DNA from: Chalciporus piperatus
Lineage: Eukaryota; Basidiomycota; Agaricomycetes; Boletales; Boletaceae
Length of the DNA: 64,000 nt
Assembly: GCA_038093975.1 (NCBI GenBank)
Contig: JBBPTG010000040.1
Coordinates: forward strand, 62,001-126,000
Direction of reading: 5' to 3'
Shown here: positions 1 to 10,779 of the stretch, piece by piece
Layout of the letters: every line of letters starts with the position of its first letter
How positions within the stretch are numbered: the first letter of the stretch is position 1
The notes under the pieces: generated by a model
Told to the model about the DNA's origin: nothing
The model's database searches: none
Seen by the model: the letters and a program-made list of their open reading frames with translations, nothing else
Position numbers and translations under genes: made by a program

Positions 1-5
1 CGAAC

Positions 6-2241
6 CTACGCCAGCGACTTGCTCTTGTACAATAGTACATATGCCGCCGAATCTTCACCTCCGCCGTCGATAGTCGACAACTTCTCTTGGGGGAACATGG
101 ACACCTTGTCATCATCAAACTTGTACCAGTCCTCGTCGTCATCGTCAAACTGTTTCTCAGACGTCGAAGCGTCCCCCGACATAGAAGCCGCAGCACGTTT
201 GCCTGCGCGGAACACACTCTTCTTCACGAAGCCCATGTAGTGTCCGGAATCAGCGTGTGCGCCCTTGTGAGTAACGATGGCTGAGCACCACCATTCAGTG
301 TACATTAGCACAAGTCTCCCGCAAAACGTGAAAGGTCACTCACCGACAAGCTCATACAGCCCCGTAACGCTACACCCAAAGTCTTCTTTCAGCTCTGGAG
401 CCACTAGCGCCTCAAGATCGCTCAGCTCCCGAGTGCGGTAAACGCTCTCGTCTTCTAGATCCACACCAGTCGATGCGGCCGGCTGGTCAACGTTCATGCT
501 TGAACCATCTGCGGCAGCGTCAGCTGGAGCACTGGTTTGAGGAGCATTCTTGGTCCGCTTCCGGACCTTTCTCCGCTCAGATCGTTCCTTCTCGATCTCT
601 TTCAGCCTCCGGGAGACTGGGATTAATTTCTCCTTCAGCTCGGGCGTGGCGATGTCCACGGCATCAAATTCTGTCTGGAACTTCACTTTCCGCTGTCGAC
701 GGACGGTCAGAACCGAACGATGAGCCAGAGGGAGAAACACGAAGGATACTAACCATGATTTTCGCTTTCTTGTTAATGTCACGACGCCACGCGAAACGGA
801 CCATGTGCACGGTCAGGTAACTCGGGAGTCGCGACAAGCGAGAAGTCTGGCTGTAGACGGCATCGCGTCCCAACGATGGTGAGTTCTTGGTGAGTTTGGA
901 GTTGAGAGCCTAGGCGTGCATGCGCGTAAGACGGGCTCAAGTCGTCATTAAAGGGAGACTCACATCCATGATACCTGTGTGCATGTAATTCGTCGAGATG
1001 CTGATGTTGCACTCGATCTTGAGCACGCGCTCAGTCGTTACAGTTGCGGGTTCTTCGGCAGATTCGTCGCACTTTAGCCTAATCGTGACGAGGTCAGTAT
1101 ATATGCGAGTGCGCAGGCATGATGGACCTACTCTCGACGCATCTCGCCCACCAAGAACTGATCGACGAATTTTTTGCCGGGAACAGAAGACCCAGAAGGG
1201 TCGATTCCAGGGACATCTTTGAGCGTGTTGGTCATCTGAGTCCAGCATTCTTCTGCGTCTGAGGAAGACGTTAGAACACTATGTAGTGGTGATGAATGAA
1301 TACACCTAACCTTGTTGGGCATACCCCGGCAACATCCCGCCCTTCGCCCTATCCAACTCGTTGAACTGGGGGATAGCCTGTCTCAGAACGGACAAGAAGG
1401 TAGCTGGAACAAAGCTTTCCGTCGTACGAGACATGTTATTATACAAATCCCGCAAAGCCCTCGGGAGGATATCAAGGGGAGATGATCTACGAGGAAAGGT
1501 CAGACGGTGGTGAAGAGCCACCCAAAAGCTTACGTTTCCAATGCAATTTGGAGTTCAGGTATCGCTCTCATGGCTTGAACAGTAGAGTTCATGTAACATG
1601 TATTTCCAAGACTGAACACGAGATTAGCGACATCGAATAGACGAAGCGGTTTCACTCACTTTTTGAGTCCAACGGGGAGAGCGAGCTTGGGGGTTTTGTC
1701 AGCAGCCGATCCAATGGATTAGAGGCACATATCTCACAGCTTCTGCCATCTCTGAATCATCCATATCTGGCGCATATATGCCGCGATCAGCCGAACATTG
1801 ATCGAGTGAACAAACGATCTTTATCTCACCCTCAAGGAAAACGATAGGTTTCTCCGGTGGCTTCGGTAGTTCACCAGCGGCACCGATGACCGTAAAAGTC
1901 TGACCCTACACACTCACAAGCATCAGCATCCACCCTCCTCTCAAGACGCGCGAGAGGATCTCATAGGCCGCGTCATACACTCACCGCTTTAGGCGCCACT
2001 TTCTTCCAATCCGTATTGTCCTACCACACAAAAGCCCCACGTCAGCGCATGTCTCCTTCCATACAGACTTGGAGAAACAGACCTTGAGCATACCACCTTT
2101 GATCATGACTTTCATTCTGTCTGGTGGTACGCCTGTGACTTGATAAATGGCATCTTTGAAGACGGTCGGTGGAAGATCGGGGTCGAGTTGGACGTCGTGT
2201 GTCTTTCCTGCGTGTTTTACGTGTACGGCGAGGGGGGCCAT
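6..2241 (-). CDS. UBP6: Ubiquitin C-terminal hydrolase, UBP6/USP14 type
   Basis: A deubiquitinase that, in known family members, binds the proteasome base and trims ubiquitin from substrates. The start at 2239-2241 opens a ubiquitin-like domain (MAPLAVHVKHAGKTHDVQLD), the usual N-terminus of Ubp6/USP14. The catalytic cysteine box, LGNTCYMNSTVQAM, is readable near 1.54-1.60 kb on the minus strand. The histidine box, THKGAHADSGHYMGF, is in the last large exon near 0.2-0.28 kb. The C-terminus is acidic and then ends KSKSLA. At least eight short introns split the gene, and their exact borders were not all checked. It lies 210 bp from the divergent BAP31-like gene. The family call is firm because Ubl domain, Cys box and His box occur in order; the UBP6 assignment rests on the Ubl domain. 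Confidence 0.88.
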
Positions 2242-2451
2242 GGAGGATGAGTGTGTGTTCAACGTCGATGGCTCAAGACAAAGGCGCTCGATCACAAAGA
2301 TCAGACGCGTCGCGGATGGGAAAGAGTTATGTAAGCACAGCGAGGGTGACGTCAAAGACATGCTGTTGAACCACGTCTGCCACCACTGCGCATCCAGCAC
2401 ATTCAAACTCAACGTCTTAGCCTATTCTTCACAGCTTGACCTTTGCCCACC
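2242..2451. promoter_or_regulatory. Shared upstream region of UBP6 and the BAP31-like gene
   Basis: The two start codons point away from each other across 210 bp, so this stretch must hold the promoters and 5' leaders of both genes. No TATA box or other motif stands out. The promoter role is inferred from position only. Confidence 0.5.
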
Positions 2452-3461
2452 ATGACCATCTAGTACGTCGCGGTTTACCAATGTCAATGTCATTCACGCT
2501 CTCTAACCATCATCAACAGCTACACCCTCACCTTCATGCTCCTCGCAGCAGAGGTAAGGCGTCCAGCGATGGCACACAAAAGTGACGTTCTGACCATCTC
2601 CGGTGTAGATGGTGACGTTCTGTATCCTCGTCTTTCCACTTCCTCACTCTGTCCGTAAACGCTTGTTCCGGTTCCTCTCTGAAAGCCCCATCGTTGCCAA
2701 AATCGCCTATGGCCTCAAGATATCGTTCATGTACGCCCTCTCTATCTCTATGACCATTTCCCCTTTATCCCCCACCCCCACTCCTAACGCTTCCCCTCCA
2801 ACAGTTTCGTCGGCGTTCTCTTCGTAGACGCTCTTCAACGCATGTTCCGCGTCGCCTCCGAACTCGAAATGGCACGCACAGACCACACCGTACACGACGT
2901 CCGTACCGAATCAAACATCGCAGCTCGCAAATTCTAGTGAGTGGATGCCTCTCCCTCGCGTATTTATGCCGTGTCGTGAAACCGTCGCTGACACGTTTTT
3001 TCTTCTTCTTCGTGCCATGTAGCGCTCAACGGAATATGTACCTGACCGGGTTCTGCTTGTTCCTCTCTCTGGTCTTGACCCGTGTCTTCGCGATCGTTCT
3101 GGACCTCATCCAGACTCAGGAAGAGTACGGCAACTTGAAGAAGGCAGTGAGTGCATCATCGGAGTTCTTGGATGAACCGTGTCTGACGAGATCCTACCCA
3201 GACGGCAGCATCGTCCAAGAACAACATCGAAGCCGCTGCCCAAACGAAGCAAATCGAGGAACTAAAGAAGAAATTGGCAGCAAGCGAGGCAAACAACCGT
3301 GACTTTGGTTCGTGAGCGACCTTTTCCTCTGAACATGTGATTCATGCGTGTCGGCAGAGATTCTGAAGAAGCAGGCTGCCCAAAACGCGGAGGAGTATGA
3401 CCGCCTTGCTACGCAGTACAACAAGGAGACTGGTCAGATTTCCAGCAAAAAGTCTGATTAG
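2452..3461 (+). CDS. BAP31/Yet3-like ER membrane protein
   Basis: Members of the BAP31 family sit in the ER membrane and help sort or export membrane proteins. The first exon is tiny (atg acc atc ta) and joins the next across a GT-AG intron to give MTIYYTLTFMLLAAE. The family features follow: three hydrophobic segments, with FCILVFPLP and FVGVLFVDALQRM readable, then RNMYLTGFCLFLSLVLTR. A charged coiled-coil tail follows (QTKQIEELKKKLAASEANN) and the end is KKSD, a KKXX-like ER retrieval signal. About six introns break the frame; the exons join without frameshift. Total length is near 210 residues, normal for the family. The gene is divergent from UBP6. Family call strong; the yeast orthologue (Yet1, Yet2 or Yet3) is not resolved. 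Confidence 0.87.
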
Positions 3462-3561
3462 GCGGTGTTGTATGTTCGCGTCAGCACGAAAGTTTCGCCA
3501 GTTATTCCGTGAATTGATATTCTGTATGTAAACATCTGCGAATTGGACAACATGTTTTTAT

Positions 3562-3830
3562 CGTAATGCAAAGGCCACTGACCCTTCTAAATTCACTGGA
3601 CTTGATGTCTTCCACCAGGTCGCTCGCCTTGGCAACGCTGCCAAATTTGATGCTATTACTTTGAACAAGCCTATTGAGGAGCATACTGACACTGCTCTTC
3701 TTCGCTTCTGTGAGGAACTCAATATCCCAGGACCTTTGAAATTCCTTTCAACTCTCGTAACAAGTGGGCACTCACTGTCGTGACACCCGAGGAGTCCGAG
3801 AAGAGCTCAGAGTTGCAAGCACATTCTTGT
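3562..3830 (+). pseudogene. Relic of a Na+/K+-type P-type ATPase (nucleotide-binding domain)
   Basis: Two overlapping frames give pieces of one protein. The first reads DVFHQVARLGNAAKFDAIT, then PIEEHTDTALLRFCEELNIP. One base shift later, from about 3735, the second reads FEIPFNSRNKWALTVVTPEE. These match in order the segment of type II P-ATPases that runs from the GDATE(S/T)ALL-like motif to the (A)EIPFNS motif of the nucleotide-binding domain. No flanking domains (phosphorylation DKTG motif, membrane segments) are present, and a frameshift separates the two halves. It is a dead fragment of about 85 codons left between the BAP31 gene and the CpG-poor island. Confidence 0.7.
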
Positions 3831-3839
3831 GCTGTGAGC

Positions 3840-5540
3840 ATTCCACACTAAGTTGAATCCTTGTCACACAGATGCTGCAAGTCTTTTCACCAAGCAGGCC
3901 TTAGTAGGCCAAGAAGACAACTGTCTATTTTGTAGTACATGTCAGCAATTAATGAAGTAACAGTGGCTGTGAGTCATTAGTAAGCTTATGTCATTGAAAT
4001 ACCACAGTAATAAAAAAAACCCTATTCCTTGATAGACATCCTCTTCCATCCTCTACTCAACTTTCATTATGTCTCAAGAATTTATATGTTTGATTGTTAT
4101 CTGGGCAATTATAGCTGTGCCTGCCTTGATCATGTCCTTCACACCTCAACCTCCAGGGGTATGTAACTTGATTTGTTTCAATGTTCAATCTTACTAACAA
4201 AAAACCAGCCCCCACACTCTTTTTTAGATCCCACAGTTGTTTGTTTTGCATGTGTAACAACTATGGCATGTTACTTATGTCTAGCTCTTGCTGGTTTTCA
4301 TTGGGTATGTTTTTGTTTCTTCTTTTCTAACCATTATCTTCTCACAACAATTTAAAGTATATATTATATATCCAATGGTCAATCAATGCACCACTTTTGC
4401 TCCTCGGATTGTTAACTTTTACAAGCATGCCTAAAGCTTATATGTTGGGCATTGCAATATGTTCAGAAACATCAATTCTCTTTGGTTTCATTGGGAATGG
4501 ACCATGGGCTTCAAATCATGTCAAATGGATCTGTTTTGGCATTGGTGTTGCATGTTTTATCATAATACTGTATGCATGCATTTTTTTATCATGCAAATTT
4601 GCTGATTTTCCTGGTTTTTTTAGAGTTGGTCTATTGATTGTTGCTTCCTTATATCCATTCACCAACCCATACTTCAAATATGGATATTACGTTGGAGCTA
4701 CCTATCTTTCATTGGTATGGTGTCTTTATCCAGTTTGTTGGGCTCTTTCAGCACAGAATATTCTTTCATTCATTCCTGGAATAATCTTCTATGGGATCTT
4801 GGATATTTTCTCAGGAGCCTTCTTTCCTCTCTTGATTGCCTTATATGTTCCTTGGTTAGCCCGCAATAAAAACATAGGCAGGCCAGGGTGGAATGACCAT
4901 CGTGGAGGTTGGTGGGAAAGTAGGGTTGACCATGGTGATGTGCTTATATTATCCCCTTTTGATTGATAGCTGTAAATAAGGCACACACATATCTCAGCCA
5001 AATTCTTAAGCATGAAATCTCTTTCTAGATAACAGTCTTCATGTTGCTCAAGTAGAGACTAGGTCAATGAACAGATCCTAATTGAGTTGATGAAATTGGT
5101 TTGGAAAGATGAAGAGGACAAGCCTGGGGTTCTCTGGTTGCTGCATTCAAGAATGTGAATATTATTGGAGATCTCAATCATCATAATCACTTACACAACA
5201 AATATCAAGTCTAGTATGCATGGCCTGTCCCTCAGATTCTAAAATCCTATAATGCTATTAAATACTCCATGAGTGTTATACTAGTGTACAAGTCAATCCA
5301 GGGTTTCATTGACCCAAATGCCATGATGAAGATTTTTTTTGGTCAGATAAAGGCTTCAAATCTCTCACTGGTAAGTGACACAGAAAGTGATCCATTATCC
5401 TCAGGCTAATCAATCTTAGAGAAGACTACAACTCACTGTTTCCAAGTGTGAATAGAATAGATCAAGCCAGATGAATTAGCAGTCTGACACTCAGACCTGG
5501 CCTGAAACCACAACCTGTGAGATCATCTCATAAATCCCTA
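3840..5540. other. CpG-depleted, AT-rich island
   Basis: Base composition changes abruptly here. From 4441 to 4920 only three CpG occur in 480 bases, and from 5041 to 5280 none was seen, while TpG and CpA are common. Neighbouring genes carry several CpG per 60 bases. The island contains the intact opsin-related gene; its right part (4967-5540) shows no gene I can support. Confidence 0.75.
4069..4966 (+). CDS. Opsin-related 7-TM protein lacking the retinal lysine (HSP30/YRO2-like)
   Basis: Three exons (4069-4158, 4209-4304, 4358-4966) join in phase 0 at canonical GT-AG borders and give about 264 residues with seven hydrophobic segments. Microbial-rhodopsin landmarks are clear. Helix C reads YIQWSINAPLLLLGL, the form typical of fungal opsin-related proteins such as Hsp30 and Yro2. 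Helix F reads WCLYPVCWAL, keeping the Trp, Tyr, Pro and Trp of the retinal pocket. Helix G reads GIIFYGILDIFSGAFF. By bacteriorhodopsin numbering, Asp212 is kept, Lys216 (the Schiff-base lysine) is Gly, Asp85 is Gln, Asp96 is Gly and Arg82 is Leu. It should therefore neither bind retinal covalently nor pump protons. Family members are stress-induced plasma-membrane proteins of unclear mechanism. The frame is fully open despite the island's extreme composition. Confidence 0.82.
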
Positions 5541-5549
5541 CTCCAACAT
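4967..5549. other. AT-rich stretch without a supported gene
   Basis: About 580 bases between the opsin-related gene and the 3' end of MCM10. No open frame of useful length or recognisable protein motif was found, and CpG is almost absent. It may include the 3' UTR of the opsin-related gene. Confidence 0.4.
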
Positions 5550-8147
5550 TCAGCCATCACTATCATCCAGATCTACCAAACCATCTCCCTCTCCTGGTAT
5601 TATCTCTAATTTGTCAAAGCCATGCACATCAACATTGGATGCACTCTCTGCCTCAAGCATAAATGCAGGAATGGAGACTCCAGAACGTATCTTTGGACCA
5701 GGTCTCGGACCGAGCATAATGTTCTTCCTCGAGCCTTGGACTGTGGCCAGCACCTCCAACTAACCACACATGAAATAAAATTAACGACACCAATGATCAG
5801 AATTAGAGCGAGACACACTTACCTTTTTCTGAATCGAAAGATCTTCCGTGCGTTTCTGCCCCGTCTTGGCCGCAGGATCGAAGCCAAGATTTTTGATGAT
5901 ACTTGCAGAATACGCCGGTTTCGTCCGTGCAGACGTGTTCGCCGAGACACTCTCTTCGTCTTCCTCGTCCTCCTCATCCTGCTCCACTGTTTTTCCCTTG
6001 CCTTTTCCCTTGCCATTGTCCGATTCTCTCCCCAGGATCCGCTTCCCTTTTCCCTTCTCTCTCTTCCCACCAGACACCTTCAACATCTTCGCAGCGACCT
6101 CCCTCGCCTTCGTAATCGCCCTCATCCCTTCCTTATCCCGATCTAACAACACCTGCAACTCTTTATCCGCATCCTGTTCAAGCCTCCGCTTCGCCTTCTC
6201 CTGAGCCTCCCGTCCCAACTTCTCAGACGTGAACATGTTCCCAGCGGCACCCCCAACGATATGTCCCGAGACGATATACACCGAGGAGCCGCTCGCCGAT
6301 GGTTCAGGTTGTAAACCCCATTGACGAGATGGATCGTAATCTGGTTTGCGTTTACGGACAGAGGTAGCCGTCATACCCGACGTCCTAAACGACGAAAAAA
6401 AGAAAATCCGCCGTGAGTACCGACTGAAGACCGGGGGAGGGGAGGAAACAACAAATACGGACCCAGCTGTAAATTCTGCTCTTCCTGACCGTTGTCTCTG
6501 CACCGCGTTCGTAAGATGCCACTCGCAAACCTCGCTCACGCGTTTATCAGTCCAACTTCCACACGGTTTACCGTCCCTTTTGAGCACGTTACACATGCCA
6601 AGGTCGAGTGCCCGGCCGATGATGGCGATAGAGCTCGCCGATTCGGGGGTTACGGCGAGGATGTTGTCCACCGGATGAGGCGCCTTGTCATTGCACTGGA
6701 GAGAGAGATACGATCGGCAACGTTATTCTCCATGCGATAAAACGAGGATGAAAAATGACCGACCTGAAGAGGCTTCAAAACTTTCGGATGGAGTAACGCA
6801 ACGACGTCTCCCTCCTTGAGCTTCGACATCGCCTCAAACGCCCCTTTACTCCCACCCTGATAAACTTTCTTCGCGTTCCCGTTCTCTCCCGTCACCTTAT
6901 CAAAGGTGTCGGATTCGAACAGCAACAAGGTCAGGAAGGCGTCGCCCCTTAATGTCGCGTTCCCTCCGGATGCAGAGGATCGAGAACGAGCACCAAAGTC
7001 GATCAATTTCATGCTCACATACTTCTTGCCGTGGGGTTTTGTGGCATCTGAGGGTCCGTTCTTGCCGGGTTTCTTGCGCGTGGGGGCTTTGCGAGACCCT
7101 GAGGTGCCAGTTTCGTCATCGGAGGCGCGGCCGTCATCACCTGGGCCGATGTCCACCGGAGCACGGGTTTGTTTGATGGGACCTCTTTCTGCTACGACGG
7201 CGATGGTAACCCAGTCGCCATCTACAGGAACGTCGTATCCTGATTTGTTAGGGAGGAGTCGTATGCAGGAGTAAAGACGCGAAGGGGAAAGGTAATATCG
7301 ACCGCGGAGATATTCTTGGACGTCCTCGTGTGAGATACATCGAGAGCTGACAATGCCATTAGTTTAGTTAAACATAATATACACGGATATAATGAAAAGA
7401 CGGTATATGTCTGAAGATAAGGAAAGACGCGAACTTGTACGTACGAGAGACGGATGTTAGAGTTTGGTTCCAGGCGCTCAAAGCGAGGGTCGTCTGGAGG
7501 TGGCTTAAGATCCGCAGGTCCCATCTGGAGATCTTCCACGATTGCGAGGTTGTCATCCCTTTGTGGTAAACTTGTAGACGCGACGTGTGCTTCATACCCA
7601 GCCTCCTGGGGCGTCTGGGCCCGCGCGGAGGTATCGGGCAACTTCGCCCTTGGCTTCTCTGCTAGACTAGATGATCGAACCACCGTGGCTGGTTCGGAAC
7701 GCGTAGTGGGCCCAGGTCGTAGAGCAGCGAGTCTATTGAGCACATTGGAAGGTGCTGGTTTCGCATGGTGAAGGATAGGGCCACTATTAGCAGCCGAACG
7801 CACGCTGTCGCTGGACCGCGAAGCCTTCGACGTGGCCGAGCTGCCAACACCAGGTCGTTTACGTCCGAGTCCCTGACCAATATCCCGTTCGACCCTCCTC
7901 TTCTTCTCTGTGATCGAGGCTCGGTTAAGCACCGTTGATATATGGAACGAAATGGATATGAAACCTCACTCGGAGAGGGTGTCGCGGGTGCAAGGAGTGT
8001 ACCGTCTCTTCGTTTTCGTTTCGGAGACTGGAGACGTGGATGGTCATCCGGGATGTCTGTGAGCTGGCCTTGGAGAAGCTTGATCTGTTTTCGTAGGTCG
8101 AGCTGTTTCTGCCGCTCAGCTTGTTCTCTGTGTGTAGATGACTCCAT
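5550..8147 (-). CDS. MCM10: DNA replication factor Mcm10
   Basis: Mcm10 binds DNA, the CMG helicase and polymerase alpha, and is needed to activate replication origins. The start at 8145-8147 opens MESSTHREQAERQKQLDLRK, a coiled N-terminus, followed by a basic linker. The conserved OB-fold region is readable from GYDVPVDGDWVTIAVVAERG to FGARSRSS and KLKEGDVVALLHPKVLKP. The CCCH zinc finger MCNVLKRDGKPCGSW..VCEWHL follows at about 6.5-6.6 kb. Further on is the NLGFDPAAK motif shared by Mcm10 proteins, inside a Lys/Gly- and Asp/Glu-rich stretch, and the C-terminus is acidic (LVDLDDSDG). Six or so exons; total length near 740 residues. OB-fold, zinc finger and NLGFDP motif in order make the call secure. 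Confidence 0.88.
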
Positions 8148-8810
8148 GTGGGTTAGTCTCTATGACCTTGATGACTGACAGTCGCTGCCAAACCACGTTT
8201 TGACCAAGTTTTGACACGCCTTGAACGCGTTCCACCGTCGCGGTGAGGGCGCGTTGTTTGTACGAATTAACCAATGATGAATTATGTAATTAGCAATGCT
8301 GAAGTGATTCACATGCCCAAAGCAAAAGCCACCGAAGAGAACCGTGCCATCCCCGAGCGAATCACGACTCGTCTATTGTCCCAGCCCCATGGACATCCAG
8401 TATCGCCCGATGGCCAACCTGTAGAGCGTATTAGTACTGCCCTACCGAATGGCGGGGACGTGGTCATTTTCAATGAATTTTATTCGGAGCGGAACAATTA
8501 TAGCCCTGTTGTGGTATGATGGCCGCACAGGTTGTTGATCATGTCAGGAGTCCAACAAGAGTTGCCCCCGGTTGTGGCCCATTCTCGGAATGTACCGCGG
8601 GGCTGTTATGCAACTCATTCCTGCCTTCAATCATACGCCCGTGCCACATCTTGTATACATATAACCTTTCCCCTCTTCTTTCGCTCTTCTTTGTTTCCCT
8701 TCACAAGTTGATTTCGCTTGCATCTGATTTTTTTTCGATTTCTTGTTGACATACATATTTCTATTTTCCCAAGGAGTTTCTGGTTTCAAAATCGTGAACG
8801 AGAACGCAGA
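8148..8810. other. Intergenic, divergent promoters of MCM10 and the next gene
   Basis: A 663 bp gap. One plus-strand frame at 8274-8519 is open for 81 codons but has no recognisable motif and no codon pattern that argues for a gene. The 3' part (8640-8800) is pyrimidine-rich, as in many fungal promoters. Confidence 0.4.
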
Positions 8811-9845
8811 TATGGCGACGCAATTATCTGTCCAGAAATTTGCGATCGATATTGCGTACCGTCTTTCTTCACTACGACATTTCTTGGAGGCGTCGGAAGA
8901 TCTCTGTCGGTATAACGACTTGCTGACCGAGGTCGACATTCAACATCACGGTAGAAAGGTAGGACTGCCCGCCACAACTTCATCGTTCACACCATATCTC
9001 ACCATCCCACACTCTAAAGCTACTCGCCATGTTAGAGGTATATTTGTCTCTCTAGTATTCGGAAATAGGTTAAACAGCGAGATCATTCTTCACACTGACA
9101 GGTGGCCCGAACAACGCTCAACCGAGTTGACCTGAAACTGCACCTCTTCACCTCATGTCCAGCGAAATACCAGCCGTACAAATCGGCATATTTTAAAATG
9201 CTCGTTTTGGTTATTCGACAGCGCCAAAACCTCTTTCATTCAGAACTTCAGGGTAAGGTCTAGGGTCGAAGATTTAATCGTATTTGAATTCATGTGAGCT
9301 TCTTCCCCCTCAGGGCGAGTGGCCAGATTACTCTTGCCGCTCACCACGCAACTCGTCATTGGGCGCAACCACGATCCTTATGCACAGCTTGGCATAGCCG
9401 ATCTAATGAAAAATATGGACGATCGATCTCAACCGCAGGAGAAGCCACAGGTGGTCGAACAATCGACCGGTGCAGCTTACTTGTGGCGAGCGCCACAATG
9501 GCCCTCCAACAATATCGCCGCATCGATGCCACGTATGGTATATTCCCCTAATTGCTATGCACAGTGTTCACATTTTTTCAGCTCCGGACGCTTTCCCCCC
9601 TAAGAAATCGGAGGACCAGAGGAAGAAGAAATATCTCCTCGATCAAATCATGCGACGTTCTCGACCAGTTCACCGCCAGCACCCTCCGCGACTGGAGGCT
9701 GACCCACAGCCTATGCGAGATGATGACGAAGGCAGCGAGCCAAGCACGCCACGAGTATTTGCTCGTACCCAGGCTCGCCGCCATTTTGGAATATTCTGCA
9801 CAGGAAATAAACGATCAGCACAGCTGTCGCGAAGATGACTGGTGA
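8811..9845 (+). CDS. Uncharacterised helical protein, multi-exon
   Basis: I do not recognise this protein. The ATG at 8811 opens MATQLSVQKFAIDIAYRLSS. An 18-base exon (LLAMLE) and then VARTTLNRVDLKLHLFTSC follow across GT-AG introns in matching phase. Further exons give QPYKSAYFKMLVLVIRQRQN and a last exon with LRDWRLTHSLCEMMTKAASQ and LAAILEYSAQEI, which looks alpha-helical. The reading frame between about 9250 and 9540 could not be settled: two frames are open there, and neither joins cleanly to both neighbours. Either an intron was missed or the gene carries a frameshift. No signal peptide or membrane segment is obvious. The stop near 9845 belongs to the last exon in the frame that looks most protein-like. 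Confidence 0.5.
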
Positions 9846-10033
9846 TCTCGGGCGGTGCTTCTATTGTCCATGCTTGCTGTATCCTTGCGCGATTTGTATT
9901 TCTCTCACCATACACGGTTTGTACACAATGGACGACGATTGTCAGGGAAGAGCGGATCTAACTAGAGAATTCTTTTTTTACTCCGAATGTACATTATGCA
10001 GTACAATAAGTTGCTTCTTTCAAACGATGACCA

Positions 10034-10613
10034 TCACTCCACAAAAAGCCCGCCACCATCGTTGGTTGGTGGCGGTGGCCTCTCTGGTTTCGAATTCAAG
10101 TGGAAGTTGTCGTGAGGTCCACTGATCTCTGTCAAATCGTCCCTCCAACTCCGGAACTTCTCCAGGTATTTAGATCCCGTTTTCGAGCGTACTGCTGATC
10201 CCTCCTCGTTTTGAAGAATATCGATGAGTTCGCTGAGAGAGGTGGTCACCTTGAGTACCGCGTCGTCGAGAAGAAAGGGGTTCCCAGTCAAGGAGCGCAA
10301 GGTGGGTCGATCAGATGTCCCTGGAACACTCGATGAAGGCGCAGCTGGATACATGAAAGCGTTAGAGGGGTTGACGGATGTCGAGCGTGTTTCTCACCTT
10401 GGGGATCAGATTTTGGATAAACCTAGACGGGTGAGAGACGACTCGTAATCGATGAGAGATGCTCACTTGGCCTGGGTTCTCTATGGTTGGTGAGGGCGGA
10501 ATTCCACCAGGAGTTTGACCGGGGAACGTTGCATCTGCTTATTCAATGGGGGCGACAGCACATGAGCAATGTTGAGCGGTGAGAGATTGCGGAATATTAC
10601 CTTCACCAAGCAT
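10034..10613 (-). CDS. Small uncharacterised protein, about 140 residues
   Basis: Four exons read on the minus strand from the ATG at 10611-10613. They give MLGEDATFPGQTPGGIPPSP, then TIENPGQ, VYPKSDPQ and AAPSSSVPGTSDRPTLRSLT. The last exon contains a helical segment (DDAVLKVTTSLSELIDILQN, EKFRSWRDDL) and a Pro-rich tail ending GGGLFVE. Splice phases agree at all three junctions, which supports a real gene. The N-terminal half is Pro/Gly-rich and probably disordered. I recognise no family. It is divergent from eIF2-gamma, with 166 bp between start codons. Confidence 0.6.
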
Positions 10614-10779
10614 GGTCGATCCAAGCAATTTGAGGAGGGCGAAGTCGTGCCCCTAAGTACTGTATCATTGTGCCCTTTGAATGTTACCTAATCGACCCCT
10701 CCGATGAGGGTGACTAGATTGAGTCAATTGAGTTCGTATCGATCGTGAAACAGAACAGACCCAAATCTCGTACAGAACG

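Noticed and set aside
5781..6204. Long opposite-strand and shifted frames across MCM10 (for example plus 5622-6146)
   Set aside because: They are shadows of a low-complexity Lys/Gly/Glu coding region; the minus-strand frame has the Mcm10 motifs.
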